Source: an uncultured Eubacteriales bacterium
GTDB lineage: Bacteria > Bacillota > Clostridia > Lachnospirales > Anaerotignaceae
DNA: 8,114 nt
Direction of reading: 5' to 3'
Assembly: GCA_959604475.1 (NCBI GenBank)
Contig: CAUHBX010000032.1
Location: 1-8,114 of the forward strand
Within the stretch, counting starts at the first letter, position 1. Every line of letters starts with the position of its first letter. Positions 4,980 through 8,114 of this stretch are shown one piece after another. Under the pieces are notes generated by a model. The model saw nothing but the letters and a program-made list of their open reading frames with translations, was not told the DNA's origin and made no database searches. Position numbers and translations under genes: made by a program.

Positions 4980-6740
4980 ATGGAAAAATGGTTTATTGCG
5001 AATAAAAAGGCGGATTTTGCCGCCATAGGAAAGCGTTTTGGCATATCCCCCATTACCGCTAAGATAATACGAAACAGGGATATAATTGAGGACGGCGACA
5101 TAAGCATGTACCTTTTCGGTACGCTTAAGGACATGAGAAGCCCGCTGGATATGAGGGACATGGACGCCCTGGCGGCCATATTAAAGGAAGATATTGAAAA
5201 CGGCAGGAAAATAAGGGTCGTGCAGGATTACGACGTGGACGGCTGTATGTCGGGCTACATATTGGTGGCGGCAATAAGGGCCTGCGGGGGTCTGGCCGAC
5301 TACGATGTGCCAGACCGCACTGCCGAGGGCTACGGCATAAACGAACGGATTGTGGACGCCGCGCTTTCGGACGGGATAGGCACGATACTTACCTGCGACA
5401 ACGGAATAGCCGCCCCGCAGGTTGTAAACTACGCCAAGGAAAAGGGCCTCAGGGTAATAATTACCGACCATCACGAGGTGCAGTATATTAAGGAAAACGG
5501 TGAAACAAAATATATAATTCCCGAGGCAGACGCGGTTGTAGACCCCAAAAGGCCCGACTGCCCCTATCCCTTCAAGCAGCTTTGCGGGGCAGGAATAGCC
5601 TATAAGGCGGCGGAGGTGCTCTACGGCATTTTCGGCAGGGGAAGGGACGAGCTGGAAAGGCTTTTGCAGTACGCCGCTGTCGCCACGGTATGTGATATTG
5701 TGGATTTGACAGACGAAAACCGTATCATTGTAAAGGAAGGCTTTCGGGTGCTGGAGGATACGGACAACTACGGTATGAGGGCGCTTCTGGACAGGTGCCT
5801 TAAGCCCGGGGAGAGGCTTTCGGTGGGACGGGTCGGCTTTTTTATAGGGCCGGTAATTAACGCCGGGGGCAGGATGTCCACAGCCCAGCTTGTAATGGAT
5901 TTGCTTTTTTCCAAGTCCAGGGAGGAAGCCGAGGATATTCTCGACGGTCTTATTGAGCTGAATGAGGAACGGAAGCATGCCACGGAGGAAGCCGTTAAAT
6001 GTATCACAGCTAAATACGGCGGCGTTCCCGAGGAGGACGTTATTATCGAGTACAGCCCTGCATGCCATGAGAGCGTGGCGGGGATAGCCGCGGGGCGTAT
6101 AAAGGACAGGTATTACAAGCCGGCCATTGTGCTGACGGACAGTACTGACGAGGGATACATAAAGGGCTCGGCCAGAAGCGTTGAGGGCTTTGATATTTTC
6201 CAGAGGCTGATGGGGGTTAAGGACTTGCTGTCACGCTTCGGCGGACACCCGATGGCGGCTGGGCTGACGCTTAAAAGGGACGATTTGGACGAGTTTAAAA
6301 GAAGGATGAACGAGCCCGGCTGGCCGGAGGGCGCTGAAAGGTTCAAACGGATTACGATAGACGCCGCGGTGCATTTCAGTGCAATTAATAAAAATGTAAT
6401 TAAAGAGCTGGAGCTGATAGAACCCTGCGGCAAGGGCAACAGGAAGCCGGTGTTTGCGGCTAAAAGCCTTAAGGTGAGAAGGCTGTGCATTTTGGGCAAA
6501 AACAGAAATACAATAAAAATGACGCTTGAGGACGGCACCGGGGAGGCCGAGGGCATTTGGTTCGGCAATGTTGATTCGGTGCTTGAGGATATACGCCATA
6601 AATTCGGCCAGGCCGAATGTGAAAAGCTGTTAAGGGGTTATGGGGCAGAGGTTTACACGGACATAATTTATACGCCTAAAATCAATTATTATAACGGATT
6701 TGAGAGTATTCAGCTTGATATAAGCTCATTCAGGTGGTAA
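4980..6740 (+). CDS. recJ: Single-stranded-DNA exonuclease RecJ family protein (DHH/DHHA1)
   Basis: RecJ degrades single-stranded DNA from the 5' end, using two metal ions, in recombination, mismatch and base-excision repair. The 586-residue protein has the DHH phosphoesterase core: motif I DYDVDG (83-88), motif II CDNGIA (139-144), motif III ITDHHE (161-166), and a fourth conserved segment ATVCDIVDL (235-243). This is followed by INAGGRM (293-299), the DHHA1 region with HESVAGIAAGR (363-373) and GGHPMAAG (421-428), and a C-terminal OB-fold-like part with EPCGKGN (481-487). The length fits RecJ. Motif I is preceded by Gln where most RecJ have Gly (QDYDVDG), and the usual WHPGV-type segment reads CHESV, so this is a divergent branch, perhaps the form common in Lachnospiraceae. 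ATG 4980 is chosen over TTG 4968 and GTG 4971, since GGTGG at 4970-4974 acts as a modest ribosome site. apt follows after 34 bases, the order known in Bacillus. Confidence 0.88.
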   Translation: MEKWFIANKKADFAAIGKRFGISPITAKIIRNRDIIEDGDISMYLFGTLKDMRSPLDMRDMDALAAILKEDIENGRKIRVVQDYDVDGCMSGYILVAAIRACGGLADYDVPDRTAEGYGINERIVDAALSDGIGTILTCDNGIAAPQVVNYAKEKGLRVIITDHHEVQYIKENGETKYIIPEADAVVDPKRPDCPYPFKQLCGAGIAYKAAEVLYGIFGRGRDELERLLQYAAVATVCDIVDLTDENRIIVKEGFRVLEDTDNYGMRALLDRCLKPGERLSVGRVGFFIGPVINAGGRMSTAQLVMDLLFSKSREEAEDILDGLIELNEERKHATEEAVKCITAKYGGVPEEDVIIEYSPACHESVAGIAAGRIKDRYYKPAIVLTDSTDEGYIKGSARSVEGFDIFQRLMGVKDLLSRFGGHPMAAGLTLKRDDLDEFKRRMNEPGWPEGAERFKRITIDAAVHFSAINKNVIKELELIEPCGKGNRKPVFAAKSLKVRRLCILGKNRNTIKMTLEDGTGEAEGIWFGNVDSVLEDIRHKFGQAECEKLLRGYGAEVYTDIIYTPKINYYNGFESIQLDISSFRW

Positions 6741-6774
6741 AATAGCTGTATATGATTATTGGGAGGACGTACAG

Positions 6775-7287
6775 ATGGATTTAAAGGATACAATAAGAAG
6801 CATAAAGGATTTTCCCGAGGAGGGAATAATATTCAGGGACATTACAACACTGCTTAAAAACCCCGACGCTTTGAAGCAGGCGGTTGACGAGATAGAGGAA
6901 AAGCTTAAGGACGTGGATTATGACGTTATTGTAGCGCCCGAATCAAGGGGGTTTATTTTCGGCATGCCCCTTGCATACAACAAGCACAAGGGCTTTGTGC
7001 CAATCAGGAAAAAGGGAAAGCTGCCTGCTGAAACGGTAAGCAAGGAATACGCCCTTGAGTACGGCACTGCTACAATTGAAATGCATGTGGACGCGCTTGA
7101 AAAGGGACAGAAGGTTGTTATTGTTGACGACCTGCTCGCAACCGGCGGCACCGCAAAGGCAATGGTTGAGCTTGTAGAAAGCGTAGGGGCCGAGGTTTCA
7201 GCTCTGTGCTTCCTTATTGAGCTGGACGCGCTTGGCGGCAGGGAATGCCTTAAGGACTATAACGTAAAGACAATACTTAATTATTAA
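6775..7287 (+). CDS. apt: Adenine phosphoribosyltransferase
   Basis: Apt makes AMP from adenine and PRPP, salvaging purines in the cytoplasm as a dimer. The 170-residue length is standard. The protein opens with DLKDTIRSIKDFPEEGIIFRDITTLL, the family's characteristic start. It has APESRGFIFG (54-63) and the PRPP-binding motif VVIVDDLLATGGTAKA (114-129), in which the two acidic residues and the TGGT loop bind the ribose phosphate. Nothing essential is missing. GGGAGG (6761-6766) lies 8 bases before the ATG. It follows recJ with a 34-base gap and no terminator, so the two are likely co-transcribed. In many Bacillota the next gene is the (p)ppGpp synthetase relA; here it is rplS with its own promoter instead. 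Confidence 0.96.
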   Translation: MDLKDTIRSIKDFPEEGIIFRDITTLLKNPDALKQAVDEIEEKLKDVDYDVIVAPESRGFIFGMPLAYNKHKGFVPIRKKGKLPAETVSKEYALEYGTATIEMHVDALEKGQKVVIVDDLLATGGTAKAMVELVESVGAEVSALCFLIELDALGGRECLKDYNVKTILNY

Positions 7288-7300
7288 TTTAAAAAAAGTG

Positions 7301-7329
7301 TTGCGTTTGCAGGGCTTTTATGTTAAAAT
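7301..7329 (+). promoter_or_regulatory. Promoter of rplS
   Basis: -10 TAAAAT (7324-7329) is preceded by TGT, giving an extended -10 (TGN). A weak -35 TTGCGT (7301-7306) sits 17 bases upstream. Transcription would start about 7336, leaving a leader of about 104 bases. There is no terminator between apt and this promoter, so some read-through from apt is possible. Confidence 0.6.
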
Positions 7330-7335
7330 ATCAAA

Positions 7336-7439
7336 TGTTCGACTATGGGACAGCTATGTCCTCAGGTCATGATGATTACCGGTGGTCCGCTTTTACAAGA
7401 CTGTATTATGAACACCGTTGGAAGAAAGGAGGAAGACAA
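7336..7439 (+). ncRNA. Structured leader of rplS, candidate L19 leader
   Basis: The roughly 100-base untranslated leader is untypically long for a simple gene in this window. It can form GGACA/TGTCC (7348-7352 with 7357-7361, loop GCTA). It can also form a longer-range stem, CGGTG (7380-7384) with CACCG (7413-7417), that brings the ribosome site AAGGAGG (7426-7432) just downstream of a closed structure. A conserved L19 leader that binds L19 for feedback control is known in Bacillota. Whether this is a true member needs a covariance-model search, and the pairing shown was worked out by eye. Confidence 0.55.
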
Positions 7440-7787
7440 ATGAACGAGATTATTAAACAAATCGAAGCTGAACAGCTTAAAAGCGACATTCCTCAGTTTA
7501 ATGTAGGCGATACAATACGTGTATACGCTAAGGTTGTAGAGGGCTCAAAGGAAAGAATCCAGATGTTCGAAGGTATTGTTATTAAAAAACAGAACGGCGG
7601 CATCAGGGAAAACTTCACAGTCAGAAGAATTGCTTCAGGCGTTGGAGTTGAGAAAACTTGGCCCATACACTCACCCAGAATTGACCATATCGAGCTGGTT
7701 AAGAAGGGTATTGTAAGAAGAGCTAAATTATACTACTTAAGAGACAGAGTAGGTAAGGCGGCTAAGGTTAAAGAAGCTATAAGATAA
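7440..7787 (+). CDS. rplS: 50S ribosomal protein L19
   Basis: L19 sits at the interface of the 50S and 30S subunits and contributes to the intersubunit bridge. The 115-residue protein from ATG 7440 has the family's usual length and hallmarks: [31 protein letters not shown] (in pieces, residues 20-50), [26 protein letters not shown], and the basic C-terminus [20 protein letters not shown]. The true start is 7440, not the in-frame ATG at 7320, because AAGGAGG (7426-7432) lies 7 bases upstream of 7440 and the 7320 ATG precedes the -10 box of the promoter. It has its own promoter and leader and a strong terminator, so expression is mostly independent of both neighbours. In B. subtilis the order is rimM-trmD-rplS; those genes are not upstream here. 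Confidence 0.97.
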   Translation: MNEIIKQIEAEQLKSDIPQFNVGDTIRVYAKVVEGSKERIQMFEGIVIKKQNGGIRENFTVRRIASGVGVEKTWPIHSPRIDHIELVKKGIVRRAKLYYLRDRVGKAAKVKEAIR

Positions 7788-7793
7788 TTATTC

Positions 7794-7826
7794 ACAGCGC
7801 GCGGAGTCCTTCCGCGCGCTGTTTTA
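7794..7826 (+). terminator. Intrinsic terminator after rplS
   Basis: ACAGCGCGCGGA (7794-7805) and TCCGCGCGCTGT (7811-7822) pair perfectly around the 5-base loop GTCCT, followed by TTTT. The stem is very GC-rich. It separates rplS from the signal peptidase gene, whose start is 25 bases further on, so lepB transcription depends on read-through or on a promoter not clearly visible here. Confidence 0.88.
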
Positions 7827-7850
7827 CTAAAACCATTGGAGGCCATTTAT

Positions 7851-8114
7851 ATGGGCGGGAAAAAGAGTACGGCGCAGGAAATAAAAGAATGGATTATTGT
7901 TATAATAATAGGAGTGGCGGCCGTTTTTGCCATCAGGAACTTCGGGTTTCGGATAACGGCTGTTAAGGGCGCGTCAATGGTGCCTAACTATGTACACGGG
8001 GAGTATGTGTTTACCGACATGCTGAGCTACAAGCTTTCAGACCCGGTAAGGAACGATATTGTGATATGCGAATATGACGGCGGGGTGGACGACGAGAACT
8101 TTATTAAAAGGGTT
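7851..8114 (+). CDS. lepB: Signal peptidase I, N-terminal part (cut by window end)
   Basis: The first 88 codons are present and the frame is still open at the window edge. Type I signal peptidases cut signal peptides from exported proteins at the outer face of the membrane with a Ser-Lys pair. The visible part shows a short charged N-terminus, one membrane segment (about residues 14-28, WIIVIIIGVAAVFAI), and box B VKGASMVPNYVHGEYV with catalytic Ser42. The last residues, FIKRV, are the start of box D, placing the catalytic Lys at 86. Box B has SMVPN where SMxPT is usual; Ser is intact, so activity is expected. GGAGG (7838-7842) lies 8 bases before the ATG. Signal peptidase after rplS is common in Clostridia, usually followed by rbgA/ylqF and rnhB, which lie beyond the window if present. 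Confidence 0.93.
   Translation, partial: MGGKKSTAQEIKEWIIVIIIGVAAVFAIRNFGFRITAVKGASMVPNYVHGEYVFTDMLSYKLSDPVRNDIVICEYDGGVDDENFIKRV

Noticed and set aside
5181..6599. Long minus-strand frames opposite recJ (for example 5181-6068 and 6113-6568)
   Set aside because: They are shadows of the GC-richer recJ coding frame; they lack starts with ribosome sites and show no recognisable domain.
7320..7439. N-terminal extension of L19 from ATG 7320
   Set aside because: The ATG precedes the -10 box of the rplS promoter, there is no ribosome site, and the 115-residue protein from 7440 already has full family length with AAGGAGG properly placed.

Overview
The window looks like chromosomal DNA of a low-to-mid GC member of the Bacillota, most likely class Clostridia and perhaps a Lachnospiraceae-type gut anaerobe. 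The reasons are strong GGAGG-type ribosome binding sites, AT-rich intergenic regions with sigma-A promoters, an argG-argH operon with an ArgR/AhrC-like box, the recJ-apt pair, an L19-leader-like region before rplS, and rplS followed by lepB. The taxonomic call is inference from gene content and style; no 16S rRNA or other direct marker is present.

Layout. Positions 1-258 hold the 3' end of a small coiled-coil-like protein gene, and 331-618 a small unrecognised gene that ends in a strong terminator (653-689). Positions about 690-1340 contain no credible gene. This stretch holds a small family of GC-rich palindromic repeats (about 723-1112) and then an AT-rich segment with an inverted repeat and a near-perfect promoter. 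That promoter drives a 53-residue ribbon-helix-helix protein (1374-1535). A bidirectional terminator (1578-1608) separates it from the convergent argG-argH operon, which is read leftwards from a promoter near 4256-4284. The argG upstream region contains a 119-bp imperfect inverted repeat with an ARG-box-like palindrome at its exact centre.

Reading rightwards from 4438 are a membrane-anchored FMN-binding-domain protein (4503-4916), a RecJ-family DHH exonuclease (4980-6740), adenine phosphoribosyltransferase (6775-7287), ribosomal protein L19 with its own promoter and structured leader (7440-7787) and a strong terminator, and the first 88 codons of a type I signal peptidase that runs off the right end.

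How the parts work together. argG and argH encode the last two steps of arginine synthesis (citrulline to argininosuccinate to arginine) and are translationally coupled. recJ-apt is a conserved repair and purine-salvage pair. rplS-lepB is the start of a common Clostridia housekeeping cluster. Most of the window is ordinary core genome. The parts worth a second look are the repeat family at 723-1112, whose two full copies keep the same loop but have different, internally complementary stems, and the symmetrical argG control region. No wholly new system is claimed.
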